A stretch of DNA of 64,000 nt from Mesorhizobium mediterraneum (GCF_002284565.1 NZ_NPKI01000018.1:62001-126000), one strand, 5' to 3'; numbered from the stretch's first letter, positions 35,958 to 47,488 are shown. The notes: generated by a model not told the origin, from the sequence alone. Numbers and translations: made by a program.

Positions 35958-36365
35958 TCAAAACATCCTGGCGGTGGCCATGCAGAACACGGTGATGACC
36001 AGCAGCCCGCCGGCGATGCGTTCGCCTCGTGTCATCTTTGCGCGCAAATGGGTTTGCGTCGCGGCGTCGGCGCCGGCCAGTTGTCTGCTGGCGGAGCCGA
36101 CGAGCGCGCCCTGAAGGCCGGCGGCAATCAGGGCTGTCACGATGCCCAGTGCCAGAACTTTCTCCATCGAGCCGAAAACGCCCTCATGGAAGAAATACCA
36201 CAGCAGTATGCCGGTGAGGAACACCATGCCGGCCGCGCCCATTTGCGGCCGGAAGAATCGTTCCGCCCGGATATCTGGGTCGCGGCCAACCGCGATGGTG
36301 GTGCCGGCCCAGAACACGCCCGCCATGACGTGAAGGCCGAGGACGACGATGTAGACATATTGCAT
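35958..36365 (-). CDS. Small four-helix membrane protein of unknown function
   Basis: A 135-residue protein with four hydrophobic segments (YVYIVVLGLHVMAGVFWAGTTI, MGAAGMVFLTGILLWYFF, VLALGIVTALIAAGLQGALV, IAGGLLVITVFCMATARMF). The LHVMAGVFWAGT pattern with a His in helix one resembles CopD/DUF2269-type membrane proteins, some of which bind haem or copper; this is only a resemblance. It is divergent from a MarR regulator across 118 bases, which suggests control by it. Confidence 0.7.
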   Translation of the reverse strand: MQYVYIVVLGLHVMAGVFWAGTTIAVGRDPDIRAERFFRPQMGAAGMVFLTGILLWYFFHEGVFGSMEKVLALGIVTALIAAGLQGALVGSASRQLAGADAATQTHLRAKMTRGERIAGGLLVITVFCMATARMF

Positions 36366-36422
36366 GATCGCTTTTCCTCCTGTGCCCGCCGCTGCCCCAA
36401 AGATTGGATATCAAATGATTAG

Positions 36423-36441
36423 ATGTCAATGTATAAGACAT
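36423..36441. promoter_or_regulatory. Inverted repeat between membrane-protein and MarR genes
   Basis: ATGTC-N9-GACAT forms an inverted repeat in the divergent region, next to a second AT-rich near-palindrome (TTGGATATCAA). It is a candidate site for the adjacent MarR protein. Confidence 0.4.
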
Positions 36442-36483
36442 GGGCCAGTTCCATCGACCTTTCCCTTGCTCTAGTGTCGGATC

Positions 36484-36912
36484 ATGACGCCATTTGACCG
36501 CCCACCAGTCGGGATGAATCTTGCCCGGACCGCAAAGCTTGTCGCACAGGCCTTCGACGCCGCCTTGGTCGAGGCAGGCGGCACGCTGCCGGTCTGGGTC
36601 ACTCTGTTGTCGATCAAGTCGCGCGAACTCGCAAACCAGCGCGAGCTCGCCGGCATGATCGGCATCCAAGGGGCGACGCTGACCCATCATCTGAACGCGA
36701 TGGAGATGCAAGGACTGCTGACCCGGCGTCGCGATCCGGTGAACCGCCGGGTTCACCAGGTCGAGCTGACCGAGGCGGGCGAGGCGCTGTTCCTGAAATT
36801 GCGCATCGCCGCGTTCGCCTTCGACAAGCGGCTGCGGAAGGGGCTGTCCGACGACAGGCTGGCGGAGTTTGCGGAAGTGCTTGCGGCGTTGCGGGCGAAT
36901 GTTGAAGGTTAG
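36484..36912 (+). CDS. MarR-family transcriptional regulator
   Basis: A 142-residue winged-helix regulator: LARTAKLVAQAFDAALVEAG (dimer helix), LANQRELAGMIGIQGATLTHHLNAMEMQGLLTRRRDPVNRR (DNA-binding helices and wing) and VELTEAGEALFLKLR. It is divergent from the small membrane protein gene at 35958 and probably represses that gene. The ligand is unknown. Confidence 0.92.
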   Translation: MTPFDRPPVGMNLARTAKLVAQAFDAALVEAGGTLPVWVTLLSIKSRELANQRELAGMIGIQGATLTHHLNAMEMQGLLTRRRDPVNRRVHQVELTEAGEALFLKLRIAAFAFDKRLRKGLSDDRLAEFAEVLAALRANVEG

Positions 36913-36937
36913 GAACGGACAGGCCTAGGACAATGCC

Positions 36938-37178
36938 ATGCGCGAAATTCAGTTGAAGGATGCCAGTGCTGCTTTCAGCATTGGTCGATCAGGCGGTCGC
37001 GGGAGAACCCGCCATCATCATGCGACGTGGCCGCAGGCAGGCCGTGATCCTGTCATTCGAAGAATACGAACGGTTGGCGCGTATGCCGAGCTTCGGACAA
37101 TTGCCGGCGACTTTTCCCGGTGATGACGACGATGTTCCGCCTCGTTCCGGCAAGCCGGCTTGCAATACTAGATCATAA
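36938..37178 (+). pseudogene. Frameshifted Phd/YefM-type antitoxin gene
   Basis: The first frame encodes MREIQLKDASAAFS, and after about 36980 a different frame continues with ALVDQAVAGEPAIIMRRGRRQAVILSFEEYERLA, the Phd/YefM antitoxin pattern (the DASAAFSALVD junction is what an intact protein would show). A two-base loss or one-base gain near 36975-36981 breaks the frame. The second frame runs to 37178. No toxin gene follows, so this is an orphan relic unless the break is a sequencing error. Confidence 0.75.
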
Positions 37179-37192
37179 CGAGGAGAATCTGC

Positions 37193-37971
37193 TCAGCCGT
37201 CATAATCGGAGATCGCGCCGAAAGTGTAACCGCGCAGCTTCAGCGCTTTGATCAGGGCCGTCAGGTTCGCCTTGCCGTCGAACACGTTCTGGAACATCTC
37301 GTCATGCATCAGCAGGATCAGCTTGCCGGGCTTGACGAAGCGGCCGTAGCCGAACAAATGATCGATCTCGCTGACCAGATGGTCGATGGTCTGCACCGGC
37401 TCGCCGCTGTTTTCGTGAACCCATTCATGATCCCAGCCGTAGAGATAGAAGCCAGACGCGGCGACGAACTCATAGTCGGGATCCTCACGGCCCTCTTCGG
37501 CCAGTCCGAGTGAAGTGTCGTTCTTCGACATCGAGAGCAGCCTGAACACGTCGCGTCCCGGCAGCCGTGCATGGACCGACGGTTTCAGCCCCAGCGCCGC
37601 GTTGGCCTGCAGCATGTCGGCGACGACCCCTTCGGTGTCCCCATAGAAGTGCCGGTAGTGGTTGTATGCGTGGCTGTAGCTGTGGTTGCCGATCGTCACT
37701 AGCGGCATCCTCTTGGCGCGCTGCACCAGCGCCTTGTTGAGCGCGCTCGCCTGCGCATGCATGCCAACCATAAAGAGCGTCGCCGGAACCTGCTCGGCCT
37801 CGAGCACATCGAGAATGTTGTTGGTGCCGGTCAGCGGGCCATCATCGAAGGTGAGATAGATGGTGCGATCGGCGGCGCCTGCGGGAGAGCAAAAAACAGC
37901 ACGATCAGCACGGCAAAGCGAAGCGGCACCAGCATCCGGAATATCCGTTTCCGATCACGACAAGCGGCCAT
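37193..37971 (-). pseudogene. Polysaccharide deacetylase (NodB-like), frameshifted in signal peptide
   Basis: The catalytic domain includes the NodB motif DRTIYLTFDDGPLTGTNN (around 37830-37875), the HSYSHAY metal/His region, and a C-terminal LILLMHDEMFQNVFDGK. It probably acted on an exported or cell-wall glycan. The signal peptide (start ATG 37971, RFAVLIVLFFA) lies in a different frame from the NodB motif. Adding one T to the six-T tract (A6 on the plus strand at 37891-37896) would give a continuous LFFCSPAGAADRTIYLTFDDGP-type junction. It is either a real inactivation, phase variation or a homopolymer error. Confidence 0.8.
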
Positions 37972-38000
37972 TTCTGAGGAGGCTTGTCAAGGTTGGCGCC

Positions 38001-40073
38001 TTACGCCAGGCTTCCCCGTAGCACCGTCAGCCTGGCTTTCTTCGGTGCCCGCGCGACCAGCCATTCGCGTGCCTTGTCCTGCGGCATCGGGAAGGCGATG
38101 GAATAGCCCTGCACCTGGTCGCAGCCGATCGCCATCAGCGAGTCGAGCTCGGCTTCGGTTTCGGCGCCCTCGGCGACAATCGAGATGCCGAGGCCACGGG
38201 CGAGTTCGGTGATGGCTCTCACGATCTTGGTGTTGTCGCCGTTCTCATTGATGTTCTGGACGAAGCGGCGATCGATCTTCAGTCGGTCGATCTCGTTCGG
38301 GTTGACGTGGCTGAGCGACGCGTAGCCGGTGCCGAAATCGTCGAGCTCGAGATGGACGCCCGCGGCGCGAATATGCCGAAGCTTTGCCGCGATGCCGGTC
38401 TTCTCGTCGTCGAGGATGACGGATTCGACGATTTCCAGCGACAGTTTTTGTGGCGGCAGGCCGGCCTTTTCAAGCGTATCGAAGAGAAACGCGTCGAAAT
38501 CGGGCTCACGCAGTTCGGAGCCGGACACGTTGACGGCGAGCCGTCCGAAGGCAACACCGGCGCGGTCCCACTCGGCCGCCTCGCTGATTGCCTTGGCGAT
38601 AACGATGCGGCCGACCGCGGACATGAGGCCGCATTTCTCAGCGACGGGAATGAACTCGCCCGGTGCGATCATACCGCGCTCGGCATGTTTCCAGCGAACC
38701 AGCGCTTCGATGCCGCCGATCGTGCCGTTCGACAACGAAACCTGCGGCTGGAAGTAGACCTGGAACGCCTCCTCCGAGATTGCGATCCTGATGTCGCGCT
38801 CGAGCTGCTTGCGGTAATCGAGTTCATGCCGCAACTCCTCGGAGAAGAATGAGAGACTGCCGCCGCTTTGCTTCTTGGCGGCGTGGAGCGCGAGGTCGGC
38901 ATGGACGAGCAGATCCTGCGCATTGTCGGCGTCGACCGGATAGACGGCTACGCCGGCGCTGGCGCCCGGAAGGATGGTAGTGCCCCGAAAAACGATCGGC
39001 TCGTTGATCTGCGTCAGCACGCGCCTGGCGACCATGTTGATATCCTCGGTGCCGCCGGCACCATTGAGGATCATCACGAACTCGTCGCCGCCGAGACGCA
39101 CGCAGAGATCCGACGCCCGGCAGGAATCGCGCATCCGCTGCGCCGTCACCACCAGCACATAGTCGCCGGCAGCGTGGCCGAGAGTATCGTTGATCTGCTT
39201 GAATCGGTCGAGGTCGAGCTGGACCGCCGCAAGCCGTTCTCGCCGACGTTGCGCACCCTTGATCAGCGCTTCGAAATGGTCAGTCAGGAAGGTGCGGTTG
39301 TGCAGGCCGGTAAGGCCGTCATGCACGGCGATGAAGGCCATCGAATTGCGGGCATCGATCAGTTCGTGCGTCTTGCGCAGAATGGTGTTCGACATCGGCC
39401 TGAAGATGAAAAGTGCTACCAGCACGATGACGCCGATGGTGGTGTAGAACAGCGTTCGATGGAGATCGAGAAGTGTTTCCGATCGTGCGTCGGCATGGGC
39501 GCTGATGCGCTGGCCGAGTGCCGCATAGCCCGACAGGGTCGCATTGGCGATGGAAGCGTCGAGGTTGACGCGTTCGCCGCCGCCTTTGTAGCCGCCATTG
39601 TCGGCCATGCCGAATTGTGATTCAAACGCCGAAACCAGTCGTTCGCCGTTGGCGATGAGCCCGACCGAGAAGTAATCGAGATGAAACGGCTTGGTGAAAA
39701 GTACGCTTTCGACTGATTTTGGATCGAACCTTGCCGGTGACGCCGGGTCGGCGACGACCCGCTCGAGCAGAAGGTCGTAGTTCCTCTCGAACTCCGCCGT
39801 TGCCTGTTTGAACGCGGTGACCAGAGCCGGTTGTTGGTCACGCGAAGCAGCACCTGCCGCGTTGGCAAGGAAGACAATGCGTTGCGACAGCGTCTTTTGC
39901 ATGCCGACAATGTCGAGCAGCGTGTCGTTGTGCCGTTGGGCAGCCATCATTTGCTGGAGAAGGATGAAGGAGGCCATCACCATGGCGGCAATGATCAGCA
40001 GCGCCAGCCAATAGCCGGCCTTGATCAACAGGACGAGCCTGCCCGAAATGGTTTGCGCCGGTTGCTGCGACAT
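38001..40073 (-). CDS. Membrane GGDEF-EAL cyclic-di-GMP enzyme
   Basis: The 690-residue protein has an N-terminal helix ([21 protein letters not shown]), a periplasmic sensor region (about 45-230) and a second helix ([14 protein letters not shown]). A GGDEF domain follows with intact RLGGDEF and an RASD inhibitory site. The EAL domain has [21 protein letters not shown] and KIDRRFV. Both cyclase and phosphodiesterase motifs look intact, so the net activity cannot be predicted. The sensor region contains the [17 protein letters not shown] pattern of type IV pili methyl-accepting/PilJ-like domains. ATG 40073 was chosen over an upstream extension to 40235. Confidence 0.93.
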   Translation of the reverse strand: MSQQPAQTISGRLVLLIKAGYWLALLIIAAMVMASFILLQQMMAAQRHNDTLLDIVGMQKTLSQRIVFLANAAGAASRDQQPALVTAFKQATAEFERNYDLLLERVVADPASPARFDPKSVESVLFTKPFHLDYFSVGLIANGERLVSAFESQFGMADNGGYKGGGERVNLDASIANATLSGYAALGQRISAHADARSETLLDLHRTLFYTTIGVIVLVALFIFRPMSNTILRKTHELIDARNSMAFIAVHDGLTGLHNRTFLTDHFEALIKGAQRRRERLAAVQLDLDRFKQINDTLGHAAGDYVLVVTAQRMRDSCRASDLCVRLGGDEFVMILNGAGGTEDINMVARRVLTQINEPIVFRGTTILPGASAGVAVYPVDADNAQDLLVHADLALHAAKKQSGGSLSFFSEELRHELDYRKQLERDIRIAISEEAFQVYFQPQVSLSNGTIGGIEALVRWKHAERGMIAPGEFIPVAEKCGLMSAVGRIVIAKAISEAAEWDRAGVAFGRLAVNVSGSELREPDFDAFLFDTLEKAGLPPQKLSLEIVESVILDDEKTGIAAKLRHIRAAGVHLELDDFGTGYASLSHVNPNEIDRLKIDRRFVQNINENGDNTKIVRAITELARGLGISIVAEGAETEAELDSLMAIGCDQVQGYSIAFPMPQDKAREWLVARAPKKARLTVLRGSLA

Positions 40074-40350
40074 TTTCTGGGGCGGTCCCTCTCGCCGACA
40101 GATTTTTGGGTGCGAGAACCATTGGCTTGAAAATGTTAACAGCTTTGGAAGTCGACAGAGCGGCGATAGCGGTAGCGGTGGAAAGCTCGCGAAATGGTTA
40201 TCGCGTTCTTTCGCGCCGCACACGCATTTGAGCATCCGCCGTTGGCGGCATTCTGGCCACTGGCCGTCGCGTCACCGAAACGGTCGCTTTTGCGGTGGAT
40301 TTTTCGCCCGCGTGGGGCGACAGTCCATTCAATCTCAACAGGGCCTGGTC

Positions 40351-41538
40351 ATGAGCGCGGCATTCCTCTCCCATATCGATAGCGAGCTTCAAGGGCTGAA
40401 ATCTGCCGGCCTCTACAAATCCGAGCGGGTGATCACCTCGACGCAGTCGGCCGAGATCGAGGTGGGCGGCGAGAAGGTGCTGAATTTCTGCGCCAACAAC
40501 TATCTCGGCCTCGCCGATAGTGCCGAATTGCGCGATGCGGCCAAGCAGGCACTCGACCGCTATGGTTATGGCATGGCGTCGGTGCGTTTCATCTGCGGCA
40601 CGCAGGAAGAGCACAAGCAGCTCGAGGCGACGATTTCTGGCTTCCTCGGCATGGAGGACACGATCCTCTACGGCTCCTGCTTCGATGCCAATGGCGGCTT
40701 GTTCGAGACGCTGCTCGGCGAGGAGGATGCGGTCATCTCCGACGCGCTGAACCACGCCTCGATCATCGACGGCGTGCGGCTGTCAAAGGCGAAGCGCTTC
40801 CGCTACGCCAACAACGACATGGCCGATCTGGAATCGCGGCTGAAGGAGGCAATGGATTGCCGTTTTCGGCTGATCGCCACCGACGGTGTATTTTCCATGG
40901 ACGGCATCATCGCCAATCTAAAGGGCGTTTGCGATCTCGCCGAGAAATACGACGCGATGGTGATGGTCGACGACAGCCATGCGGTCGGCTTCGTCGGCAA
41001 GAACGGCCGCGGCTCGGCCGAGCATTGCGGCGTCGAGGGCAGGGTGGACATCATCACCGGCACGCTCGGCAAGGCATTGGGCGGCGCATCTGGCGGCTAC
41101 ACATCGGGCAAGAGCCAAGTGGTCGACTGGCTGCGCCAGCGCTCGCGGCCCTATCTGTTTTCCAACACGCTGATGCCGGCGATCGCAGGCGCCTCGATCC
41201 GGGTTTTCGAACTGATCGGCAATGGCGACGCGCTGCGTCAGCGCCTCTATGCCAATGCGGCGCGCTTCCGGTCTGAAATGGGTAAGCTCGGCTTCACGTT
41301 GGCAGGCGCCGACCATCCAATCATCCCCGTCATGCTGGGCGATGCGACACTGGCGCAAGAAATGGCGGCGCGCATGCTGAAGCGCGGCATCTATGTCATC
41401 GGCTTCTCGTTTCCGGTGGTGCCGAAGGGCCAGGCGCGCATCCGCACGCAAATGTCGGCCGCCCATTCCAGCGCCGACATCGACCGCGCGGTCGAGGCGT
41501 TCGGCGCGGTCGGGCGCGAACTCGGTGTGATTTCCTGA
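40351..41538 (+). CDS. kbl: 2-amino-3-ketobutyrate CoA ligase (glycine C-acetyltransferase)
   Basis: A 395-residue PLP enzyme of the alpha-oxoamine synthase family that splits 2-amino-3-oxobutyrate with CoA to glycine and acetyl-CoA. Motifs: [57 protein letters not shown] and the PLP Lys in [14 protein letters not shown]. It is directly followed by tdh, giving the threonine-to-glycine pathway. ATG 40351 gives the usual length; an upstream open frame to 40021 is non-coding shadow of the antisense gene. Confidence 0.97.
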   Translation: MSAAFLSHIDSELQGLKSAGLYKSERVITSTQSAEIEVGGEKVLNFCANNYLGLADSAELRDAAKQALDRYGYGMASVRFICGTQEEHKQLEATISGFLGMEDTILYGSCFDANGGLFETLLGEEDAVISDALNHASIIDGVRLSKAKRFRYANNDMADLESRLKEAMDCRFRLIATDGVFSMDGIIANLKGVCDLAEKYDAMVMVDDSHAVGFVGKNGRGSAEHCGVEGRVDIITGTLGKALGGASGGYTSGKSQVVDWLRQRSRPYLFSNTLMPAIAGASIRVFELIGNGDALRQRLYANAARFRSEMGKLGFTLAGADHPIIPVMLGDATLAQEMAARMLKRGIYVIGFSFPVVPKGQARIRTQMSAAHSSADIDRAVEAFGAVGRELGVIS

Positions 41539-41590
41539 ACGGCCGGAACTGAAAAGCGATTCCGGATCAAGAGATTCAAGGGACAAAAGA

Positions 41591-42625
<1,035 letters not shown>

Positions 42626-42687
42626 GCCAGCCATCTTCCGTCACCTGAATCGGGCGAAAAGCCTGAGGTTCCCCCGGTCATGCGTTC

Positions 42688-43329
42688 CTACACGCAGGAT
42701 TTCCGTTCCGGTTTGAAGACATGTGGATAATCGTGCTCGTCGAGGATATCGAGGAACGCGTCCAATCCCTTTGTCTTGATGAAGTCCAACTCCATGCCGG
42801 AGATCAAATGGACGCAAAGGATCGCGACGTCATCGTTGTCGATGGTGAGCCCCTCCGCAATACGCTTGTCCGGCGCAATGATGGGCGTCAAGAACAGGAA
42901 AGTTCTGAATTCCGATCCCGACACAGGCGGCCATGGCATCGCAATGCGGTGGCCAAAGCCCAACCATGTATCGTCTATGAAGGGATACTCTGCCAGCCAC
43001 CTTAGATTGCTCAGGATGTTCGTTTCAGGCTCGCGAACGTACCACATCAACTCAGCCCGTCGCTTGATGTCCTCGCCAGCGTTTGAAGGGACAGCCAAGC
43101 GCCGATCGCTCATGCCATTGGTCAGGAGTACAAAGCCGCCGCCCGCAGGATCGATGAGCGAGAAGTCTCGGCGAAACGCGAGAATCTCGACGCTGTCAGG
43201 CCCGTTGCCCGGGAAGATACGGTCGGGCTCACCAAGCTCTTCGATGTAGACCGATCGCCTGTGCAGGTTGTTGGAGCCACCGGATGCGGGCGGTTCACCG
43301 GCGAGAGATATCTTCGGAAGCCGAGCCAT
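42688..43329 (-). CDS. Suppressor-of-fused (SUFU) domain protein
   Basis: A 213-residue protein of the bacterial SUFU family: SVYIEELGEPDRIFPGNGPD, VEILAFRRDFSLIDPAGGGFVLLTNGMSDRRLAVP, RRAELMWYVREP, WLGFGHRIAMPWPP and FLFLTPIIAPDK. Bacterial SUFU proteins are often immunity proteins of polymorphic toxins, but others are orphans; no toxin is visible nearby. ATG 43329 follows a GGATGGAAG leader; the 30-codon upstream extension would overlap the MarR gene. Base composition looks somewhat lower in GC than neighbouring genes, suggesting possible transfer. Confidence 0.8.
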   Translation of the reverse strand: MARLPKISLAGEPPASGGSNNLHRRSVYIEELGEPDRIFPGNGPDSVEILAFRRDFSLIDPAGGGFVLLTNGMSDRRLAVPSNAGEDIKRRAELMWYVREPETNILSNLRWLAEYPFIDDTWLGFGHRIAMPWPPVSGSEFRTFLFLTPIIAPDKRIAEGLTIDNDDVAILCVHLISGMELDFIKTKGLDAFLDILDEHDYPHVFKPERKSCV

Positions 43330-43348
43330 CTTCCATCCGCTCCTAATC

Positions 43349-43849
43349 TCAGTTTTTTCGTTCAATGTGATTAGCACCAACTTCGGCTTGTCCCAACCGG
43401 GCCTCCAGCGCCGCCACACCGCTAATAATCGCTGTCCGTTCCTCAGCGCTTAGCCTCGCCAGCAACTCCCGTTCGAACGCCTTCGCCAGCGGCACCATCT
43501 CGCGATAGGCGGCCAGCCCCGCTTTCGTCAGCGTCAAATGCTCGACGCGACGGTCGTTCTCGTCCGCTGTTCGCACCAGCCAGCGTCGCCGTTCAAGTTC
43601 TGCGACGGCGCGCGAAACCTTGGTCTTGTGCATGGCCGACTGCTCGCCAAGCTCCGTAGCGGTCATCGTGCCGTGCTGCCCGAGCCCGGCCAACGTGCGC
43701 CACTCCGGGCGCGTGAGGCCGTGACGGTCCTTGTAGACTCGCGAGAATTCGCGGCTGACGGCATCGGCGAGACGATAGAGCCGGTAGGGCAGGAAGCTTT
43801 CGAGTTCCAGGGTTTCCGGTTCCATGTTCGGCGTCCGCGCAGCATGCAT
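43349..43849 (-). CDS. MarR-family regulator next to hmgA
   Basis: A 166-residue MarR protein: [73 protein letters not shown] (winged helix) and [15 protein letters not shown]. It is divergent from hmgA across about 120 bases containing GGTTACA repeats, so it probably regulates homogentisate degradation. ATG 43825 is an equally plausible start. The SUFU gene follows 19 bases downstream on the same strand. Confidence 0.9.
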   Translation of the reverse strand: MHAARTPNMEPETLELESFLPYRLYRLADAVSREFSRVYKDRHGLTRPEWRTLAGLGQHGTMTATELGEQSAMHKTKVSRAVAELERRRWLVRTADENDRRVEHLTLTKAGLAAYREMVPLAKAFERELLARLSAEERTAIISGVAALEARLGQAEVGANHIERKN

Positions 43850-43860
43850 TGCTGGTTGAT

Positions 43861-43891
43861 GGTTACATTTTCAATGGTTACAAATGAAACC
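43861..43891. promoter_or_regulatory. Candidate MarR operator upstream of hmgA
   Basis: GGTTACA occurs at 43861 and again 15 bases later at 43876, where GGTTACAAATGAAACC (43876-43891) is also an imperfect palindrome with GGTT/AACC arms. It lies in the divergent marR-hmgA promoter region. Confidence 0.5.
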
Positions 43892-43969
43892 AGTTTGGTC
43901 AATCCAGAGCTGCCGCGTCCTCGTGGACGCGCAGAGGCCGCTCTGGCACTGTGGATTCGGGAGGAAACC

Positions 43970-45283
43970 ATGGCCTTTTCCTACATGCCGGGGTTCGGCA
44001 ACGACTTCGAAACCGAAACCCTGCCAGGTTCGCTGCCGCAAGGGCGGAATTCGCCGCAGCGACCGGCCTACGGCCTTTATGCCGAGCAATTGTCCGGCTC
44101 GCCCTTCACCGCTCCGCGCGGCACCAATGAGCGTTCCTGGCTCTATCGCATCAGGCCGAGCGTCAGGCACACCGGCCGCTTCAAGCCGGCGAGTTATCCG
44201 CTGTGGAAGAGCGCGCCCAATCTCGGCGATCACGAGCTGGCGCTTGGTCAATATCGCTGGAATCCGGTGCCAATGCCGAAGGAGCCGACCGACTTCATCG
44301 CCGGCATGCGCTCGATCACCACCGCCGGCGACGTGCTCGGCCAGACCGGCATGGCCGCCCATGTCTATGTTGCCAACCGTTCGATGGTCGACGATCATTT
44401 CTTCAACGCCGATGGTGAGTTGCTGGTCGTGCCGCAGATCGGCAGCCTACGCCTCGTTACCGAGATGGGCGTCATCGAATTGCGACCGGGCGAGATCGCG
44501 GTGCTGCCGCGCGGCCTCGTGTTCAAGGTCGAACTGGTCGATGAAACAGTGCGCGGCTATGTCTGCGAGAATTACGGCGCCAAGCTGACGCTGCCGGATC
44601 GTGGCCCGATCGGCGCCAATTGCCTGGCCAATCCGCGCGATTTCAAGACGCCTTGCGCCTGGTTCGAGGAGAAGGAAACGCCCTGCCGGCTGATCGTGAA
44701 ATGGTGCGGGCAGTTTCATGTCACCGAACTCGATCATTCGCCGCTGGATGTGGTGGCGTGGCACGGCAATTATTCGCCCTATAAGTATGATCTTGCAACG
44801 TTTTCGCCGGTCGGCGCGATCCTGTTCGACCATCCCGATCCGTCGATCTTCACGGTGCTGACCGCGCCGAGCGGCGAGGAGGGCACCGCCAACATCGACT
44901 TCGTCATCTTCCCGCCGCGCTGGCTGGTGGCCGAAAACACGTTCCGCCCGCCTTGGTACCACCGCAACATCATGAGCGAGTTCATGGGCCTGATCCATGG
45001 CCAGTACGACGCCAAGGAGGAGGGGTTCGTTCCCGGCGGCATCAGCCTGCACAATCTGATGCTGGCCCACGGGCCTGACGCATCTGGCTTCGAAAAGGCC
45101 TCGCGCGCCGAGCTGAAACCGGTCAAGCTCGACAACACCATGGCCTTCATGTTCGAGACGCGATTCCCGCAGATGCTGACCCGCTACGCCGCCGAGGTTG
45201 AAACCCGGCAGGACAACTACATCGACTGCTGGGCCGATCTGAAGAAGCGCTTCAACGGCACGCCCGAGGGCGACTGGTCTTGA
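43970..45283 (+). CDS. hmgA: Homogentisate 1,2-dioxygenase
   Basis: The 437-residue iron enzyme opens the ring of homogentisate in tyrosine and phenylalanine breakdown. It is full length and starts with the family hallmark [22 protein letters not shown]. It carries [35 protein letters not shown], and the iron-site region [32 protein letters not shown] precedes ATG 43970. The next gene starts at its stop codon (TTGA overlap), beginning the catabolic operon. Confidence 0.97.
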   Translation: MAFSYMPGFGNDFETETLPGSLPQGRNSPQRPAYGLYAEQLSGSPFTAPRGTNERSWLYRIRPSVRHTGRFKPASYPLWKSAPNLGDHELALGQYRWNPVPMPKEPTDFIAGMRSITTAGDVLGQTGMAAHVYVANRSMVDDHFFNADGELLVVPQIGSLRLVTEMGVIELRPGEIAVLPRGLVFKVELVDETVRGYVCENYGAKLTLPDRGPIGANCLANPRDFKTPCAWFEEKETPCRLIVKWCGQFHVTELDHSPLDVVAWHGNYSPYKYDLATFSPVGAILFDHPDPSIFTVLTAPSGEEGTANIDFVIFPPRWLVAENTFRPPWYHRNIMSEFMGLIHGQYDAKEEGFVPGGISLHNLMLAHGPDASGFEKASRAELKPVKLDNTMAFMFETRFPQMLTRYAAEVETRQDNYIDCWADLKKRFNGTPEGDWS

Positions 45284-46176
45284 GCGCTGATCCAACGCGG
45301 CTGGTGCTGCTGGGCTCGAAAGGCGGCCCGGCGCTCCGGCCGGGCGGGCCGTGGCCGAGTTCATCGCTGCTGGAGATCGGCGGCCGCACCATCGTCGTCG
45401 ATTGCGGGCTTGGCGTGACGCGTGGGCTGGCCGACGCCGGCACCAGCCTGAAGACGCTGGATCTGATCTTCATCACGCATCTGCATTCCGACCATGTGCT
45501 GGAACTCGGTCCGCTGATCCACACCGCCTGGACGGCGGGTCTGGCGACACCGGTCACTGTGTTCGGCCCGCCCGGCACCGGCCATTACTGGCAGCGCTTT
45601 TGCCAGGCGATGGAATTCGACATCGAGATACGCATCGCCGACGAAGGCCGGCCGGATATTCTCGACATGGTTTCGATCGTCGAGTTCGGCGAAGGCCGGG
45701 TGATGGAGGAGCGCGGCCTGAAGGTTTCAGCGCTGCGCGTCGACCACCCGCCGGTGACCGACTGCTTTGCGCTGCGTTTCGAGCATGCCGGACAATGCGT
45801 CGTGTTCTCCGCCGATACGGCATTCTTTCCGCCATTGGCCGATTTTGCCAAAGGCGCCGCCATCCTCGTCCATGAAGCAATGCTGGAAGAAGGCATCGAG
45901 CGGCTCGTCGCGAAAACCGGCAACGGCGCGCGGCTCAGAGAACATCTGCTCGCCAGTCACAGTTTTGCCGGGGAGGCGGGGCGCATCGCGACCAACGCCG
46001 GGGTCGGGCGACTGGTGCTCAACCACCTCATTCCGGCCGACGATCCCGAGATCGACGAGGCCGACTGGATCGCCGCCGTCAGGAAAACATGGGCGGGTGA
46101 CTTGACGATCGCCCGCGACGGCCTTGTTGTGGCGTTAGGCGGCACCAAAGCCGCATCAGGAGAGGAAACCGCATGA
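45280..46176 (+). CDS. Metallo-beta-lactamase-fold hydrolase in the hmgA operon
   Basis: A 298-residue MBL-fold protein: [18 protein letters not shown], the metal motif [52 protein letters not shown] and VHEAMLE. The layout resembles ribonuclease Z/arylsulfatase-like MBL enzymes, but catalytic specificity cannot be read from the sequence. Its TTG start overlaps hmgA by four bases and its stop overlaps the FAH-family gene by four, so it is firmly in the homogentisate operon where a maleylacetoacetate isomerase gene often sits. Confidence 0.87.
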   Translation: MSADPTRLVLLGSKGGPALRPGGPWPSSSLLEIGGRTIVVDCGLGVTRGLADAGTSLKTLDLIFITHLHSDHVLELGPLIHTAWTAGLATPVTVFGPPGTGHYWQRFCQAMEFDIEIRIADEGRPDILDMVSIVEFGEGRVMEERGLKVSALRVDHPPVTDCFALRFEHAGQCVVFSADTAFFPPLADFAKGAAILVHEAMLEEGIERLVAKTGNGARLREHLLASHSFAGEAGRIATNAGVGRLVLNHLIPADDPEIDEADWIAAVRKTWAGDLTIARDGLVVALGGTKAASGEETA

Positions 46177-47186
46177 AGCTTGCCACATTGAAGGACGGGT
46201 CGCGCGATGGGAAACTCGTCGTCGTCTCGCGCGACCTGACGCGGTTCACCGACGCCTCGTTTCTGGTGCCGACGCTGCAGGCGGCACTCGACGACTGGAG
46301 CCGGATCGCGCCGCATCTGGCCGCCATGGCGGAATCGCTGGAGAACAATGCGGTGCCGTCAGCGCGCTTTCACGAGCATGACGCCCATTCGCCGCTGCCG
46401 CGCGCCTATCAATGGGCAGATGGCTCGGCCTATGTGAATCATGTCGAGTTGGTGCGGAAGGCGCGTGGCGCCGAGATGCCGGCAAGCTTCTGGACCGATC
46501 CGCTGATCTATCAGGGTGGTTCCGACAGTTTCATAGCGCCACGTGATCCGATCCGGGCGACCGACGAGGCTTTTGGCGTCGACATGGAAGGGGAGATCGC
46601 CGTCATCGTCGATGATGTCCCGATTGGAGCAAGCCTGGATGAGACGCGGGCGGCGATCCGGCTGGTCATGCTGGTCAATGACGTCACGCTGCGCTCCCTA
46701 ACTGCGCCAGAGCTAGCCAAGGGCTTCGGCTTCTTCCAATCAAAGCCGTCCTCGGCTTTTTCGCCCGTCGCGGTCACGCCGGACGAACTGGGCGAGGCCT
46801 GGGATGGCGGCAAGGTCAGCCTGCCGCTGCTGGTCGATCTCAACAGCAAGCCGTTTGGCCGGGCGAACGCCGGCGTGGACATGACCTTCGATTTTCCGGC
46901 GCTGATCGCGCATGCCGCGAAAACCCGGCCGCTGGCCGCCGGCACGATCATCGGTTCGGGCACGGTCTCCAACAAGCTCGACAGCGGCCCGGGCAAGCCT
47001 GTCTCGGTAAGGGGCGCCGGCTATTCCTGCATTGCCGAGTTGCGTATGATCGAGACCATCGAGGCTGGCGCGCCGAAAACGCCATTCCTTCGCTTTGGCG
47101 ACACTGTGCGCATCGAGATGAAGGACAAGGCCGGCCATTCGATCTTCGGCGCGATCGAGCAGAAGGTCGAGAAATACGAGAGCTAG
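46173..47186 (+). CDS. Fumarylacetoacetate hydrolase family protein
   Basis: A 337-residue hydrolase of the FAH superfamily: [57 protein letters not shown] (metal carboxylates), RLVMLVNDVTLRSL, AAGTIIGSGTVSN and RFGDTVRIEMKD. In this operon it very probably splits fumarylacetoacetate to fumarate and acetoacetate, the last step of tyrosine degradation. ATG overlaps the MBL gene stop. Confidence 0.92.
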   Translation: MKLATLKDGSRDGKLVVVSRDLTRFTDASFLVPTLQAALDDWSRIAPHLAAMAESLENNAVPSARFHEHDAHSPLPRAYQWADGSAYVNHVELVRKARGAEMPASFWTDPLIYQGGSDSFIAPRDPIRATDEAFGVDMEGEIAVIVDDVPIGASLDETRAAIRLVMLVNDVTLRSLTAPELAKGFGFFQSKPSSAFSPVAVTPDELGEAWDGGKVSLPLLVDLNSKPFGRANAGVDMTFDFPALIAHAAKTRPLAAGTIIGSGTVSNKLDSGPGKPVSVRGAGYSCIAELRMIETIEAGAPKTPFLRFGDTVRIEMKDKAGHSIFGAIEQKVEKYES

Positions 47187-47190
47187 GACA

Positions 47191-47484
47191 ATGACAGGCA
47201 CGTCTTTCTATATGCTGTGCGGTGTCTGGGCCCCGGTCATGCTGGCGATCTTCATCCACGCGATCCGGCTGAGCTATCGCATCGAGGCGCGCTCCCCCGA
47301 CCTGACCAACCGCAGCGGCTTTCCGCGCAACGCGATGATGTTCCACACCGTCACCAACATGAACGTCGCGCGGGATCAGGAGACGCAAGCCATGCGGCGG
47401 CGCATGAACCGGCTGCTGCTGATCGTTCTCGCCGGATTTGCGCTTCTCTGGGCGGGCGTGTCCTTGGTCCAGTCAGTGGAGTGA
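47191..47484 (+). CDS. Small two-helix membrane protein
   Basis: A 97-residue protein with two hydrophobic segments (FYMLCGVWAPVMLAIFIHAI and LLLIVLAGFALLWAGVSLV) and a charged middle with MNVARDQETQAMRRRM. Unknown function. It follows the FAH-family gene by four bases and precedes the DinB-fold gene by four, so it belongs to the same transcript. Confidence 0.7.
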   Translation: MTGTSFYMLCGVWAPVMLAIFIHAIRLSYRIEARSPDLTNRSGFPRNAMMFHTVTNMNVARDQETQAMRRRMNRLLLIVLAGFALLWAGVSLVQSVE

Positions 47485-47488
47485 AGTC

